A stretch of 64,000 bases of DNA from Lachnospiraceae bacterium (lineage in GTDB: Bacteria > Bacillota > Clostridia > Lachnospirales > Lachnospiraceae). This document shows positions 18,233-27,748 of the stretch, piece by piece; within the stretch, counting starts at the first letter, position 1; every line of letters begins with the position of its first letter. The position numbers were made by a program, and so were the translations under genes. The stretch lies in assembly GCA_902363825.1 (NCBI GenBank), contig CABJBK010000010.1, forward strand, positions 1 through 64,000, written 5' to 3'. The notes under the pieces were generated by a model. The model did not search any database. It saw only the letters and a list, made by a program, of their open reading frames with translations, and was not told the DNA's origin.

Positions 18233-19912
18233 TTATTTGTTATCCAAGTCTTCTTCACAGAACACTTCGCTGATTGCAGCGCCCGGTGCAACCATCGGCC
18301 ACACTTTATCGTCACAATTTATGATACAGTCTAATACTACTGGTGTTTTGCTGTCAAGTGCTTTTTGGAAAGCGTCTGTGAACTCTTCCCTCGTCGTCAC
18401 CCGTATTCCGGTGGCTCCCATGGCCTCCGCAAGCTTTACAAAATCAACCGAATCGTTTAACACGGTAGCGGAATAACGTGCCTCATAAAATAAATTCTGC
18501 CACTGTCTTACCATTCCAAGTACATGGTTGTTTATCACGACCTGGATCAGCGGTAATTTTTCCCGCACCGCAGTTGCGACCTCATTCATGTTCATCCGGA
18601 AACATCCGTCGCCGGCAATATTTACCACCTGCTTATCCGGATTCGCCACCTGTGCGCCGATCGCTGCGCCAAGTCCGTAGCCCATTGTTCCAAGACCGCC
18701 GGATGTAAGGAGTGTGCGCGGTTTTGCATAGCGGTAATACTGCGCCGTCCACATCTGATGCTGTCCGACCTCGGTGACCATGATCGCCTCACCCTTTGTC
18801 ATCCGATAGACCTGCTCTACGATATACGGTCCGCTCAAGCCTTCCGGATGATAGGTGAGCGGATATTTCTCCTTATATGCCAGGATATGATCCATCCATT
18901 CTTTGTGCTCCATCGGCGCAAGCTGTGCATTCAGTCTGCCAAGGATCTCCTTCACATCTCCGATCACACTTGCTGTCACCACGATATTTTTGTTGATCTC
19001 CGCCGGATCCACATCCAGCTGCAGGATCTTTGCCTGATTGGCGAATTTCTTCGCATTTCCGAGTACACGGTCACTGAAGCGCACGCCGATCGCGATCAGA
19101 AGATCGCACTCACTGACACCGTAATTCGATGTCTTGGTTCCATGCATGCCAAGCATTCCGGTATACCGCGGATCGGTACCGTCGAATGCTCCTTTTCCCA
19201 TCAGGGAATCGCAGACCGGTGCGTCAATCTTATCTACAAATTCGCGCAGATCCTCGCTCGCGCCGGAGATCACTGCTCCGCCACCGACAAATACATACGG
19301 TTTTTTTGCTTCCCGGATCAGCTTTAACGCGGTCTGCAGATCCTCTTCCGTGATCCGCCCGGTGTCTCTTTGTACTGCCACAGGTTCTTTTGCCTGATAC
19401 TCCGTCTTCTGTGCCGTGACATCCTTCGGAATATCCACAAGCACCGGACCCGGTCTGCCTTTTTTCGCGATCTCAAAGGCTTTCCGGATCGTATCCGCAA
19501 GTTTTGTAACGTCTTTTACGATATAGTTGTGCTTTGTGATCGGCATGGTAACACCGGCAATGTCGATCTCCTGAAAACTGTCTTTTCCAAGGAGCGGTAC
19601 ACCGACATTACAGGTGATCGCCACGATCGGCACCGAGTCCATATACGCGGTCGCGATCCCGGTGACCAGATTGGTCGCGCCCGGTCCCGATGTTGCAAGA
19701 CACACACCGACTTTTCCGGTACTTCTCGCATAGCCGTCCGCAGCGTGAGAAGCTCCCTGCTCGTGGGAGGTCAGCACATGCCTGATTTCATTTTTATGCT
19801 TATATAATTCATCATATACATTTAAAATTGCGCCGCCCGGATACCCGAATACGGTATCCACGCCCTGTTCTTTCAAACATTCTATTACGATCTGCGCACC
19901 TGTCAACTGCAT
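18233..19912 (-). CDS. ilvB: acetolactate synthase, large (catalytic) subunit
   Basis: Thiamine-diphosphate enzyme condensing two pyruvates to acetolactate, or pyruvate with 2-oxobutyrate, at the start of branched-chain amino-acid synthesis. The 559-residue chain has the three usual domains: N-terminal VFGYPGGAIL and SHEQGASHAADGYAR with the catalytic Glu, a middle FAD-type domain, and a C-terminal domain with GDGCFRMN (ThDP/metal motif). AGGAAG lies before the ATG. No small regulatory subunit gene (ilvN/ilvH) is present beside it, which is unusual for an anabolic enzyme; it may be encoded elsewhere. Confidence 0.94.
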   Translation of the reverse strand: MQLTGAQIVIECLKEQGVDTVFGYPGGAILNVYDELYKHKNEIRHVLTSHEQGASHAADGYARSTGKVGVCLATSGPGATNLVTGIATAYMDSVPIVAITCNVGVPLLGKDSFQEIDIAGVTMPITKHNYIVKDVTKLADTIRKAFEIAKKGRPGPVLVDIPKDVTAQKTEYQAKEPVAVQRDTGRITEEDLQTALKLIREAKKPYVFVGGGAVISGASEDLREFVDKIDAPVCDSLMGKGAFDGTDPRYTGMLGMHGTKTSNYGVSECDLLIAIGVRFSDRVLGNAKKFANQAKILQLDVDPAEINKNIVVTASVIGDVKEILGRLNAQLAPMEHKEWMDHILAYKEKYPLTYHPEGLSGPYIVEQVYRMTKGEAIMVTEVGQHQMWTAQYYRYAKPRTLLTSGGLGTMGYGLGAAIGAQVANPDKQVVNIAGDGCFRMNMNEVATAVREKLPLIQVVINNHVLGMVRQWQNLFYEARYSATVLNDSVDFVKLAEAMGATGIRVTTREEFTDAFQKALDSKTPVVLDCIINCDDKVWPMVAPGAAISEVFCEEDLDNK

Positions 19913-19947
19913 CTATGCTTCCTCGCTTTCTAACCCCTTTTTCCCTT

Positions 19948-21627
19948 TTAGTTCTCTCCTGTTCCCGGAACCTGAAGGATCGCGCCACGGTTACCGGATG
20001 TAACCATTGCCGCATAACGTGCCAGATAGCCGGTCTTTACCTTTGGCTCTCTCGGCTGCCATTTTGCTTTTCTTGCCGCAAGCTCCTCATCGGAAACAGC
20101 AAGTTCGAGTGTCATCTTCGGAATGTTGATCTTAATGATATCTCCTTCCTCTACAAGCGCGATCGGGCCGCCGACTGCTGCTTCCGGTGAGACATGACCG
20201 ATGGAAGCTCCACGGCTCGCGCCGGAAAATCTTCCGTCCGTGATAAGCGCTACTGAAGATCCGAGTCCCATTCCCGCGATCGCGGAAGTCGGATTTAACA
20301 TCTCACGCATACCAGGGCCGCCTTTCGGTCCCTCATAACGGATCACAACAACATCTCCGGCAACGATCTTACCGCCCTTGATGGCAGCAATCGCGTCTTC
20401 CTCACAGTCAAATACGCGCGCCGGTCCTTCATGTACCATCATCTCATCGCAGACTGCGGAACGTTTTACCACGCCGCCGTCCGGTGCAAGATTTCCCTTT
20501 AATACGGCAAGTCCGCCGGTCTTGCTGTACGGATTGTCAAGCGGTCTTATCACTTCCGGATTCTTGTTTTCCGCATCCGCGATATTTTCTCCTACGGTCT
20601 TTCCGGTCACGGTCATACAATCGGTATGTAACAGCCCTGCGTCCGCAAGCTCCTTCATAACCGCGTAAACACCGCCCGCCTCATTTAAGTCTTCCATGTA
20701 AGTCGGGCCTGCCGGCGCAAGATGACAGAGGTTCGGTGTCTTTTCACTGATCGGATTTGCAAAAGAAATATCAAAATCAAAACCTACCTCATGCGCGATC
20801 GCCGGAAGATGTAACATACTGTTGGTAGAACATCCTAACGCCATGTCTACGGTCAGCGCGTTTAAGATCGCATCCTTAGTCATGATATCTCTCGGACGGA
20901 TGTTTTTGCGGTACATATCCATAACCGCCATACCCGCATGCTTTGCGAGTTTGATACGCTCTGAATATACCGCCGGGATCGTTCCGTTTCCACGCAGTCC
21001 CATACCGAGCGCTTCGGTCAGGCAGTTCATGGAGTTTGCGGTATACATTCCGGAACAGGAACCGCAGGTCGGACATACTTTCTCCTCAAATTCTCTTACG
21101 TCGTCCTCGGACATGGTTCCCGCCGCATAAGAGCCTACCGCCTCAAACATGGAAGAAAGACTTCTCTTCTGTCCCTTTACATGTCCCGCTAACATCGGGC
21201 CGCCGGATACAAATACCGTCGGCACATTGATTCTTGCCGCAGCCATCAAAAGTCCCGGTACGTTCTTGTCGCAGTTCGGCACCATGACAAGCGCGTCAAA
21301 CTGATGTGCCTGTGCCATACACTCGGTGGAGTCCGCGATCAGATCTCTGGTCACAAGTGAATATTTCATTCCGATGTGTCCCATGGCGATTCCGTCGCAT
21401 ACCGCGATCGCCGGAAATACAACCGGGACGCCGCCTGCTTCCGCAACGCCCAGTTTAACTGCATTTACAATTTTATCCAGATTCATATGGCCCGGTACGA
21501 TCTCATTATAGGAGCTTACGATACCAACCATCGGCTTTTTCATTTCTTCTTCTGTGAAGCCAAGTGCATTGAAAAGGCTTCGATGCGGTGCCTGCTGCAT
21601 TCCGCATTTTACATTATCACTTTTCAT
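19948..21627 (-). CDS. ilvD: dihydroxy-acid dehydratase
   Basis: Iron-sulfur dehydratase for the third common step of valine and isoleucine synthesis. The 559-residue product carries cluster-binding cysteines in CDKNVPG and [19 protein letters not shown], and later the [12 protein letters not shown] signature. [19 protein letters not shown] is the normal family start. The ATG at 21627 follows AAAGGAA; an ATG nine codons upstream has no ribosome site. It lies about 40 bases after leuB and 35 before ilvB. Confidence 0.96.
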   Translation of the reverse strand: MKSDNVKCGMQQAPHRSLFNALGFTEEEMKKPMVGIVSSYNEIVPGHMNLDKIVNAVKLGVAEAGGVPVVFPAIAVCDGIAMGHIGMKYSLVTRDLIADSTECMAQAHQFDALVMVPNCDKNVPGLLMAAARINVPTVFVSGGPMLAGHVKGQKRSLSSMFEAVGSYAAGTMSEDDVREFEEKVCPTCGSCSGMYTANSMNCLTEALGMGLRGNGTIPAVYSERIKLAKHAGMAVMDMYRKNIRPRDIMTKDAILNALTVDMALGCSTNSMLHLPAIAHEVGFDFDISFANPISEKTPNLCHLAPAGPTYMEDLNEAGGVYAVMKELADAGLLHTDCMTVTGKTVGENIADAENKNPEVIRPLDNPYSKTGGLAVLKGNLAPDGGVVKRSAVCDEMMVHEGPARVFDCEEDAIAAIKGGKIVAGDVVVIRYEGPKGGPGMREMLNPTSAIAGMGLGSSVALITDGRFSGASRGASIGHVSPEAAVGGPIALVEEGDIIKINIPKMTLELAVSDEELAARKAKWQPREPKVKTGYLARYAAMVTSGNRGAILQVPGTGEN

Positions 21628-21669
21628 CTCTTTTATTTCCTTTCTCTCTATCATAAAACGCTGGAGTTT

Positions 21670-22770
21670 CTACACACGCTCCGCGATCAGATCACCCATC
21701 TGCTCTGTTCCGACTTCTCTGACCGAAGCACGTTTTTCCGCTTCCTGCGGCATAATATCGATCGTGCGGTATCCCTCTTTTAACACCTGTTTTACCGCCT
21801 GTTCAATGGCATCCGCCTCTTTATCCAGATCAAGGGAGTAACGGAGCATCATTGCTGCGCTCAAAATGGTCGCGATCGGATTTGCGATCCCTTTTCCCGC
21901 AATGTCCGGCGCGGATCCGCCGCTCGGCTCATACAGTCCGAATTTGGTGTCATTTAAGCTTGCGGAGGAGAGCATTCCGATCGATCCGGTCACCATACTT
22001 GCTTCATCGGATAAGATGTCTCCAAACATATTCTCTGTTAAAATAACATCAAACTGGCGCGGGTCTTTTACCAGCTGCATTGCACAGTTGTCAACCAGCA
22101 TATGCTCATATGTAACCTCCGGGTAGTCCTTTGCCACTTCTTCCACGATCTTTCTCCAGAGTCTGGAAGAATCAAGCACATTTGCCTTATCCACGGAAGT
22201 CACTTTTTTTCTGCGCTTCATTGCAATGTCAAAGCCGCGTTTTGCAATTCTCCGGATCTCATTTTCATTATAGGAAAGGGTATCAACCGCTGTGACCACA
22301 CCGTCCACTTCTTTTGTCTCGCGTGCGCCGAAATACAGTCCGCCGGTCAGCTCCCGCATGATCATCATGTCAAAACCGTCTCCGATAATATCATCCCGAA
22401 GCGGGCACGCTGCCTTTAATTCCTCGTAAAGATACGCCGGTCTCAAGTTTGCAAACAGATTTAAGGACTTGCGCAGTTTCAAAAGCCCTGCCTCCGGTCT
22501 GAGTTCCGGTGCCAGCTTATACCACGGTGAGGTGGATGTATTTCCACCGATCGATCCCATCAGCACCGCATCCGATGCCTTTGCCTGTGCGATCGCCTCA
22601 TCGGTAAGCGGAACGCCTGTCGCGTCAATGGAACAGCCGCCCATCAAAATGTCTGTATATACAAACTCATGTCCGTATGTTCTGCCAATTTTATCCAATA
22701 CTTTTTTTGCTTCTCTTACGATCTCCGGTCCGATTCCGTCACCGGAAATAACTCCAACCTTACACTTCAT
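21670..22770 (-). CDS. leuB: 3-isopropylmalate dehydrogenase
   Basis: NAD-dependent oxidative decarboxylase of leucine synthesis. The 366-residue product starts MKCKVGVISGDGIGPEI, has the catalytic SVDKANVLDSSRLW and the cofactor loop PSGGSAPDIAGKGIANPIA. The ATG at 22770 follows AAAGGAAG; an ATG nine codons earlier has no site. It is the first gene of the leuB-ilvD-ilvB-serC-serA operon. leuA, leuC and leuD are not beside it. Confidence 0.95.
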   Translation of the reverse strand: MKCKVGVISGDGIGPEIVREAKKVLDKIGRTYGHEFVYTDILMGGCSIDATGVPLTDEAIAQAKASDAVLMGSIGGNTSTSPWYKLAPELRPEAGLLKLRKSLNLFANLRPAYLYEELKAACPLRDDIIGDGFDMMIMRELTGGLYFGARETKEVDGVVTAVDTLSYNENEIRRIAKRGFDIAMKRRKKVTSVDKANVLDSSRLWRKIVEEVAKDYPEVTYEHMLVDNCAMQLVKDPRQFDVILTENMFGDILSDEASMVTGSIGMLSSASLNDTKFGLYEPSGGSAPDIAGKGIANPIATILSAAMMLRYSLDLDKEADAIEQAVKQVLKEGYRTIDIMPQEAEKRASVREVGTEQMGDLIAERV

Positions 22771-22826
22771 GGAATTTCTACTTCCTTTCTCATTCAAGAC
22801 TTTTCTCTGATATGCTTAATAGTTAT

Positions 22827-22855
22827 ACTATATAGTATTTCTGCGTTTATTTCAA
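22827..22855 (-). promoter_or_regulatory. sigma-A promoter of the leuB-ilvD-ilvB-serC-serA operon
   Basis: Minus-strand TTGAAA (22850-22855), 17-base spacer, TATAGT (22827-22832). The -35 lies in the inverted repeat TTATT-GA-AATAA and the -10 in the perfect palindrome ATACTATATAGTAT. Confidence 0.8.
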
Positions 22856-22862
22856 TAAGCGT
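22844..22862. promoter_or_regulatory. operator-like palindrome over the leu-ilv-ser -35
   Basis: A near-palindrome reading GCGTTTATT on one side and CAATAAGCG on the other covers the -35 element. A second dyad, ATAGAAAA/TTTTCTAT, lies about 50 bases further upstream. Together they suggest regulator binding; no regulator gene is adjacent. Confidence 0.4.
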
Positions 22863-22935
22863 ATCTATTCTTGTTTTTTATATTTGATATACTTTGCGGT
22901 TATAGAAAAGCTTTTTTCTATTATTTCATCTTATA

Positions 22936-22981
22936 GAAAAACAGGCCGGCTTTCCTTTCGGGGAATCCGCCCTGCTTTTTT
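22936..22981 (-). terminator. terminator of the chemotaxis receptor gene
   Basis: On the minus strand AGCAGGGCGG pairs imperfectly with CCGGCCTG around a loop containing CCCCGAAAGG, followed by five T, about 15 bases after the stop. Confidence 0.7.
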
Positions 22982-22993
22982 ATGATCCGTTAC

Positions 22994-24307
22994 TTAAAAT
23001 CTTTCTTCGACTTCCTGTTTTAACTGTTTTACGCCGACTTTCTGTATGCCGGAAACCAGATCTTTCGCCACATTCGTGATACGGTTGGTCGAGCTCTTGC
23101 ACTGTGCTACGATCGCTTCCACTTCATTCATGGAATCCAGAGTTTCTCTTGCGCTCTGCGTATTTTCCTCTGCGGTCTGCGTGAGGGTCACGATTCCCTC
23201 TTCCATCGCATTCTTATGTTCGTTTAATTCATCCACTTCCGTTCCGATGCCGTGGATGGAATCACTCACAAGCGCGATCTCCTGGTTCAGTGACGCAAAG
23301 ATGCTCTCTGTCTCATGGATTTTTTTGTTCTGCTCCTCAAACGCCTGGGAAACTTTTTCTGTGATGTCCACGCTGACATTGGAATTCTCGATCAGGGTAT
23401 TGACGATCGCATTGATCTTCTCCGAAGATTCCCGTGACTGATCTGCAAGTGTACGAATCTCCTCCGCAACGACCGCGAAACCTTTTCCCTGTTCTCCCGC
23501 GCGCGCCGCCTCAATACTTGCGTTTAACGCAAGAAGGTTGGTCTGGCTGGAAATTCCCGCGATGATCTCGGTTACCGTGCGGATCTGCATTGCAGACTGG
23601 TTGGTCAGATCTGTCTGGCTGCGGACATTTTCCACTGCCGCACTGTTATCCTTACTGATCGTTACAAGTTCCCGCATGATATTTTCCGCTTCTTCGTTGC
23701 AGGATTTCATTTTTCCGGCGCTCTCCACGAGCACATCGATATTCTGCGCGATCGTTTCCACCGCCTGGCTGATGTTCATGATCTTCTGCTCGATATCCCT
23801 GGTCTTATCTGCCTGTGCCGCTGTATTATCGGTAATGGAGTTTACTTTTCCGCTGACGCGTTCCACAGAATCCGACATATTTCCAAATGATTCCTGAAAA
23901 TCTCCGGATACTTCCTCCAATTCTGCTGTCGCCGTGCGGATCTGGTTTACTACCTGCGCGAAAGATGTGATCATCTCATTTGCGGAACGTGCCATCTCTC
24001 CAAGCGCGTCATCCCGCTGTAAGAGCGCATTATCCTGCTCCATATGGTCATCGCCCATTTCTTCCATATGTTTGACCATAAAGCGGATCTTTCCGGTCGC
24101 TGCCCTTACTGCTGCCACTACTCCGCCGATCATCGCAAGGATCACAACAAGCAGGATCACGTTCGCCACAAGACTGCTCAACGTTCCCTTCTGTACCAGA
24201 TACATCACGCCCATATTTATCAGCCACAATACTACAAACGGCAATGCACAGACACAAGCCAGTTTGCCCAGCATTCCCGTCTTTTCCTGTTCTTTTCCGG
24301 TATTCAT
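22994..24307 (-). CDS. methyl-accepting chemotaxis-type receptor lacking a sensor domain
   Basis: A 437-residue signal transducer. Two membrane helices (about 15-37 and 44-67) are joined by only a few residues, so there is no extracytoplasmic ligand domain. A HAMP-like stretch follows, then a long coiled-coil signalling domain with the hairpin tip [21 protein letters not shown] and [18 protein letters not shown], which binds CheA and CheW. AAGGGGGA precedes the ATG. No che genes are nearby. It may sense an internal, membrane-borne or redox signal, but that is inference. Confidence 0.93.
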   Translation of the reverse strand: MNTGKEQEKTGMLGKLACVCALPFVVLWLINMGVMYLVQKGTLSSLVANVILLVVILAMIGGVVAAVRAATGKIRFMVKHMEEMGDDHMEQDNALLQRDDALGEMARSANEMITSFAQVVNQIRTATAELEEVSGDFQESFGNMSDSVERVSGKVNSITDNTAAQADKTRDIEQKIMNISQAVETIAQNIDVLVESAGKMKSCNEEAENIMRELVTISKDNSAAVENVRSQTDLTNQSAMQIRTVTEIIAGISSQTNLLALNASIEAARAGEQGKGFAVVAEEIRTLADQSRESSEKINAIVNTLIENSNVSVDITEKVSQAFEEQNKKIHETESIFASLNQEIALVSDSIHGIGTEVDELNEHKNAMEEGIVTLTQTAEENTQSARETLDSMNEVEAIVAQCKSSTNRITNVAKDLVSGIQKVGVKQLKQEVEERF

Positions 24308-24348
24308 ACAAAATCCCCCTTATCCTATGTTCTTTTTACTTATTTTAT

Positions 24349-24415
24349 CAAAAAATCCGGCTTTGCGAAAGCCCAAAAAACAAAAGAGACCCGGGGCAGC
24401 TGCCTCAGGTCTCTG
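24349..24415 (-). terminator. tandem terminators after yajC
   Basis: The first hairpin (AGAGACC with GGTCTCT, about 24384-24414) is followed by a T-rich run. A second (GGCTTTCGCAAAGCC, 24359-24373) is followed by GGATTTTTT. Both are on the minus strand between yajC and the chemotaxis gene. Confidence 0.75.
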
Positions 24416-24427
24416 TTTGACTGCCCA

Positions 24428-24787
24428 TTATTTCTCAGCCTTTTTGTCCTTCTTATCCGCTTTTTTGTCTGTCTTGTCCACAACAGCCTCTTCCGGCTTT
24501 TCTACTGCCGCGATCGCAGCTCTCTGCATCGGAATACGGCAGTTCTTGTTGTTACCAAATTCAATGATCACTGTGTCATCTGAGATATCGATGACTACAC
24601 CATAAAATCCGCTGGTTGTAAGAACCGTATCGCCAACTGCGAGCTCGGAAAGCATGGCGTCCTTACGCTGCTGTTCCTTCTTCTGCGGACGAATCATCAT
24701 AAAATACATCAGTACAAAGATAAGTATCAGCCAGAAAATCATAAAACTCATCGAGCCGGTACCTGTTGCTTCTGCTAAAATAGACAT
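24428..24787 (-). CDS. yajC: preprotein translocase subunit YajC
   Basis: Small accessory membrane protein of the Sec translocon. The 119-residue product has one N-terminal membrane helix (about residues 13-31), the typical MIRPQKKEQQRKDAMLSEL after it, and the cytosolic GDTVLTTSGFYGVV fold. The C-terminal 25 residues are a Lys-rich tail longer than in many relatives. AGGAGG precedes the ATG. It follows tgt, as in many bacteria, but has its own promoter here. Confidence 0.95.
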   Translation of the reverse strand: MSILAEATGTGSMSFMIFWLILIFVLMYFMMIRPQKKEQQRKDAMLSELAVGDTVLTTSGFYGVVIDISDDTVIIEFGNNKNCRIPMQRAAIAAVEKPEEAVVDKTDKKADKKDKKAEK

Positions 24788-24849
24788 TGCATTTTTCCTC
24801 CTAAAATCACCATATAAATTGCTTCCTGTCTCTTTGAAGCGCTCCTATT

Positions 24850-24878
24850 ATTCTACACAAAGTTGTCTGCCACATCAA
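24850..24878 (-). promoter_or_regulatory. sigma-A promoter of yajC
   Basis: Minus-strand TTGATG (24873-24878), 17-base spacer, TAGAAT (24850-24855), about 60 bases before yajC and just after the tgt stop. Confidence 0.75.
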
Positions 24879-24909
24879 GTGGTTTTCCATTTTTTCATAG
24901 AAATTTTAC

Positions 24910-26046
24910 TTATTTACCATCCATCTGGCTCATACCGTAAAGTTTTTCATCCATATAGGACGCATATCTGCCGGCGTCAATGGCATCCCGGATCTCTTCC
25001 ATCATCGTATTGTAAAAATACAGGTTATGCATCACACATAAACGCATGCCGAGCATCTCCTTCGCCTTTAACAGATGGCGGATATATGCCCTGCTGTATC
25101 TGCGGCATGCCGGACATCCGCAGCCCTCCTCGATCGGTCTGTCGTCCAGTTCAAAACGCTGGTTAAACAGGTTTAATTTTCCCTGATTGGTGTAGACATG
25201 TCCGTGTCTTCCGTTTCTTGTCGGATATACGCAGTCAAAGAAATCCACCCCGCGCGCAACACCCTCCAGGATATTTGCAGGCGTTCCCACACCCATAAGG
25301 TACGTCGGCTTGTTCTCCGGCAAATGCGGAACCGTGACATCCAGGATATGATACATCTGCTCATGTGTCTCTCCTACCGCAAGTCCTCCTACCGCATATC
25401 CGTCAAGATCCATCTCCGTGATCCGCTTCGCGTGGTCGATACGGATATCCTCAAGAACTGCTCCCTGATTGATCCCGAACAACATCTGGTTCTTGTTGAT
25501 CGTATCCTCAAGTCCGTTCAACCGCTGCATCTCCGTCTTGCAGCGCGCAAGCCATCTGGTCGTACGCGCCACTGAATTTTCCACATAATTCCGGTCAGCC
25601 AGCGCCGGCGGGCACTCATCAAACGCCATTGCGATCGTAGACGCAAGATTGGACTGGATCTGCATACTCTGCTCCGGTCCCATAAAGATCTTCCTTCCGT
25701 CCACATGCGAGTGGAAATATACCCCCTCTTCTTTGATCTTTCTTAAATCCGCGAGGGAAAACACCTGAAATCCGCCGGAATCGGTAAGGATTGGCTTGTT
25801 CCAGACCATAAATTTATGCAGACCACCCAGTTTTTTTACAATTTCATCCCCCGGTCTCACATGAAGATGATAGGTATTGGACAGCTCCACCTGTGTCTTT
25901 AACTGTTCGAGATCCTCGGTGGAAACCGCTCCCTTGATCGCCGCGGCAGTACCTACATTCATAAACACCGGTGTCTGTATATCGCCATGCACGGTATGAA
26001 GCACGCCCCGCTTCGCCCGTCCGTCTTTTTTTAATAACTCGTACAT
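24910..26046 (-). CDS. tgt: tRNA-guanine transglycosylase (queuine synthesis)
   Basis: Exchanges guanine-34 for preQ1 in GUN-anticodon tRNAs. The 378-residue product has the barrel motifs TDSGGFQVFSL, GINQGA, GGLAVGE and DCVYPTRNGRHG, and the zinc site CGCPAC with a downstream His (VMHN). AAAGGAGA precedes the ATG. The gene is divergent from aroC and upstream of yajC; tgt-yajC is a common pair. Confidence 0.96.
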   Translation of the reverse strand: MYELLKKDGRAKRGVLHTVHGDIQTPVFMNVGTAAAIKGAVSTEDLEQLKTQVELSNTYHLHVRPGDEIVKKLGGLHKFMVWNKPILTDSGGFQVFSLADLRKIKEEGVYFHSHVDGRKIFMGPEQSMQIQSNLASTIAMAFDECPPALADRNYVENSVARTTRWLARCKTEMQRLNGLEDTINKNQMLFGINQGAVLEDIRIDHAKRITEMDLDGYAVGGLAVGETHEQMYHILDVTVPHLPENKPTYLMGVGTPANILEGVARGVDFFDCVYPTRNGRHGHVYTNQGKLNLFNQRFELDDRPIEEGCGCPACRRYSRAYIRHLLKAKEMLGMRLCVMHNLYFYNTMMEEIRDAIDAGRYASYMDEKLYGMSQMDGK

Positions 26047-26088
26047 AAGATCTCCTTTTTCTTTTATTGCTCAATCGTCTGTTTCTTA

Positions 26089-26116
26089 TTATAGCGGCTT
26101 CCCCAAAAAATGTACA
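26089..26116 (-). promoter_or_regulatory. probable promoter of tgt
   Basis: Minus-strand TATAAT (about 26089-26094) lies about 45 bases before the tgt start. A partial -35, TGTACA (26111-26116), is 16-17 bases upstream. Confidence 0.55.
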
Positions 26117-26156
26117 GAACAAAATCCCCGTTCATTTTTGATTTTTGATTTTCCGG

Positions 26157-26185
26157 TTGTCTTTCTTTTCCAAATCCACTATACT
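26157..26185 (+). promoter_or_regulatory. sigma-A promoter of aroC
   Basis: TTGTCT (26157-26162), 17-base spacer, TATACT (26180-26185), about 40 bases before the aroC start. Confidence 0.75.
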
Positions 26186-26223
26186 TAAAATTATTGTATT
26201 ATTATAGAAAACAGGAGGACATC

Positions 26224-27327
26224 ATGGCAGGTTCAACGTTTGGAAATATATTTAAGATCACAACCTGGGGAGAATCCCACGGCAAAGGTGTCGGCGTCGT
26301 TGTAGACGGCTGTCCGGCAGGACTTCCTCTTTCCGAGGCAGATATCCAGGTCTATCTGGATCGTAGAAAACCGGGACAGTCAAAATTCACCACCCCGCGT
26401 AAGGAGGACGATGCGGTCGAGATCCTTTCCGGTGTCTTTGAGGGTAAGACCACCGGCACGCCGATCTCGCTGGTTGTTTTTAACAAGAACCAGCAGTCAA
26501 GGGATTACAGTGAGATCGCGTCCTACTACCGTCCGGGACATGCTGATTATACCTTTGACGCAAAATACGGTTTCCGGGATTACCGGGGCGGCGGACGTTC
26601 CTCCGGCAGAGAGACGATCGGACGTGTTGCCGCAGGTGCCATCGCCTGCAAGATCTTAGACACGCTCGGCATCCACATTCTGACTTATACCAGATCCATC
26701 GGTCCCGTTGCGGTCGATATGTCACGTTTTTCCAAAGATGAGATCAAAAATAACGCGCTTGCGATGCCGGATAAGGACGCTGCCGAAAAAGCTGCCTCCT
26801 ACCTGGAAACATGCATAGGCGAGCAGAATTCTTCCGGCGGAGTCGTTGAATGCGTGATCACGGGAATGCCTGCCGGTATCGGCGATCCGGTCTTCGAAAA
26901 GCTGGATGCCAACCTCGCCAAAGCCATTCTTTCCATCGGTGCGGTCAAGGGCTTTGAGATCGGGGACGGTTTTGACGCAGCCACCGCTACCGGTCTTTCC
27001 AACAACGATGCCTTCTGTCTTGACGCAGACGGTTCTGTCTCCAAAAAGACCAATCACGCCGGCGGTGTGCTTGGCGGAATGAGCGACGGAAGCCCGGTCA
27101 TCTTCCGCGCAGCGATAAAGCCGACACCTTCCATTGCTTCCACGCAGCAAACGGTAAACAAAGCAGGCGAAGAGATTCAGATCCAGATCAAAGGACGCCA
27201 TGATCCGATTATCGTACCGCGCGCCGTTGTCGTGGTGGAGTCCATGGCTGCGCTCACGGTCACCGATCTGCTTTTGTCCAATCTTGGTGCCCGCATGGAG
27301 TATCTGGAAAAGATTTACAACGTTTAA
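26224..27327 (+). CDS. aroC: chorismate synthase
   Basis: Last enzyme of the shikimate pathway, converting EPSP to chorismate with reduced FMN as cofactor. The 367-residue product shows the family signatures GESHGKGVGVVVDGCPAGL, YRGGGRSSGRETIGRVAAGA and HAGGVLGGMSDGSP. The ATG at 26224 has AGGAGG just upstream; an earlier in-frame ATG overlaps the promoter region and is not credible. It is monocistronic and one of only three plus-strand genes in the window. Confidence 0.97.
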   Translation: MAGSTFGNIFKITTWGESHGKGVGVVVDGCPAGLPLSEADIQVYLDRRKPGQSKFTTPRKEDDAVEILSGVFEGKTTGTPISLVVFNKNQQSRDYSEIASYYRPGHADYTFDAKYGFRDYRGGGRSSGRETIGRVAAGAIACKILDTLGIHILTYTRSIGPVAVDMSRFSKDEIKNNALAMPDKDAAEKAASYLETCIGEQNSSGGVVECVITGMPAGIGDPVFEKLDANLAKAILSIGAVKGFEIGDGFDAATATGLSNNDAFCLDADGSVSKKTNHAGGVLGGMSDGSPVIFRAAIKPTPSIASTQQTVNKAGEEIQIQIKGRHDPIIVPRAVVVVESMAALTVTDLLLSNLGARMEYLEKIYNV

Positions 27328-27351
27328 AAAAATCTGTCTTAAAACATTGTT

Positions 27352-27401
27352 TACAAAAAAAGACCACAGGACACGAAACCGTGTTCTGTGATCTTTTTTA
27401 T
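27352..27401. terminator. bidirectional terminator between aroC and the 107-residue gene
   Basis: Runs of A and T flank the stem CACAGGACACG / CGTGTTCTGTG with a 4-base loop. It serves aroC on the plus strand and probably the convergent minus-strand gene. Confidence 0.85.
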
Positions 27402-27721
27402 TTTTCTTCTTCCAGTCTGCATCCGCAGGCTTCACACAGGTCATAAAAATCGGTAAGCCAGGCATCTGCCACTGTTTTTGCACCATGAAATTCATTTCCC
27501 TCTGTGTCAATTCTTTCTTCGTCCGTGCGGATTTCATCGATCATTCCCCGCAGCTGGTAGCCCTCGCGCTCATTTGCCGGCATCTGTTCCGCCAGAAGCT
27601 CAATGCAATGGCAGATCTCTTCCAAGATCTGCAGCGCATGCTCTTTTTCCCCGTGTTCCTGTGCCAGAAGCTCTTCCAGTTTTTTTGCCTCTTCGGTCAG
27701 GCTATACTTTTGACTTCTCAT
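27398..27721 (-). CDS. hypothetical protein, small and helical
   Basis: A 107-residue acidic protein I do not recognise. It looks largely alpha-helical (LTEEAKKLEELLAQEHGEKE, then ALQILEEICHCIELLAEQM) and ends with a Cys-rich stretch, LCEACGC, which with an earlier CHC could bind metal. AGGGGGA precedes the ATG. Last gene after the U32 peptidase gene (27-base gap), with its stop inside the bidirectional terminator. Context suggests cotranscription with the RNA-modification cluster, but no function can be assigned. Confidence 0.7.
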   Translation of the reverse strand: MRSQKYSLTEEAKKLEELLAQEHGEKEHALQILEEICHCIELLAEQMPANEREGYQLRGMIDEIRTDEERIDTEGNEFHGAKTVADAWLTDFYDLCEACGCRLEEEK

Positions 27722-27748
27722 TTTTCTCCCCCTGTCTTTGCTGCTTTT

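Noticed and set aside
18758-19327. Open frame of 189 codons opposite ilvB
   Set aside because: Antisense shadow of a well-defined enzyme; no start signal.
22801-22990. T-box or CodY leader before the leu-ilv-ser operon
   Set aside because: No T-box core sequence, specifier stem or antiterminator was found, and no AATTTTCWGAAAATT-like box; the leader is too short.
23934-24605. Open frame of 223 codons opposite the chemotaxis receptor and yajC
   Set aside because: It runs across two terminators and two real genes and has no motif.
26722-27537. Open frame of 271 codons on the minus strand opposite aroC
   Set aside because: It spans the aroC terminator and part of the next gene, has no family resemblance, and aroC is certain.
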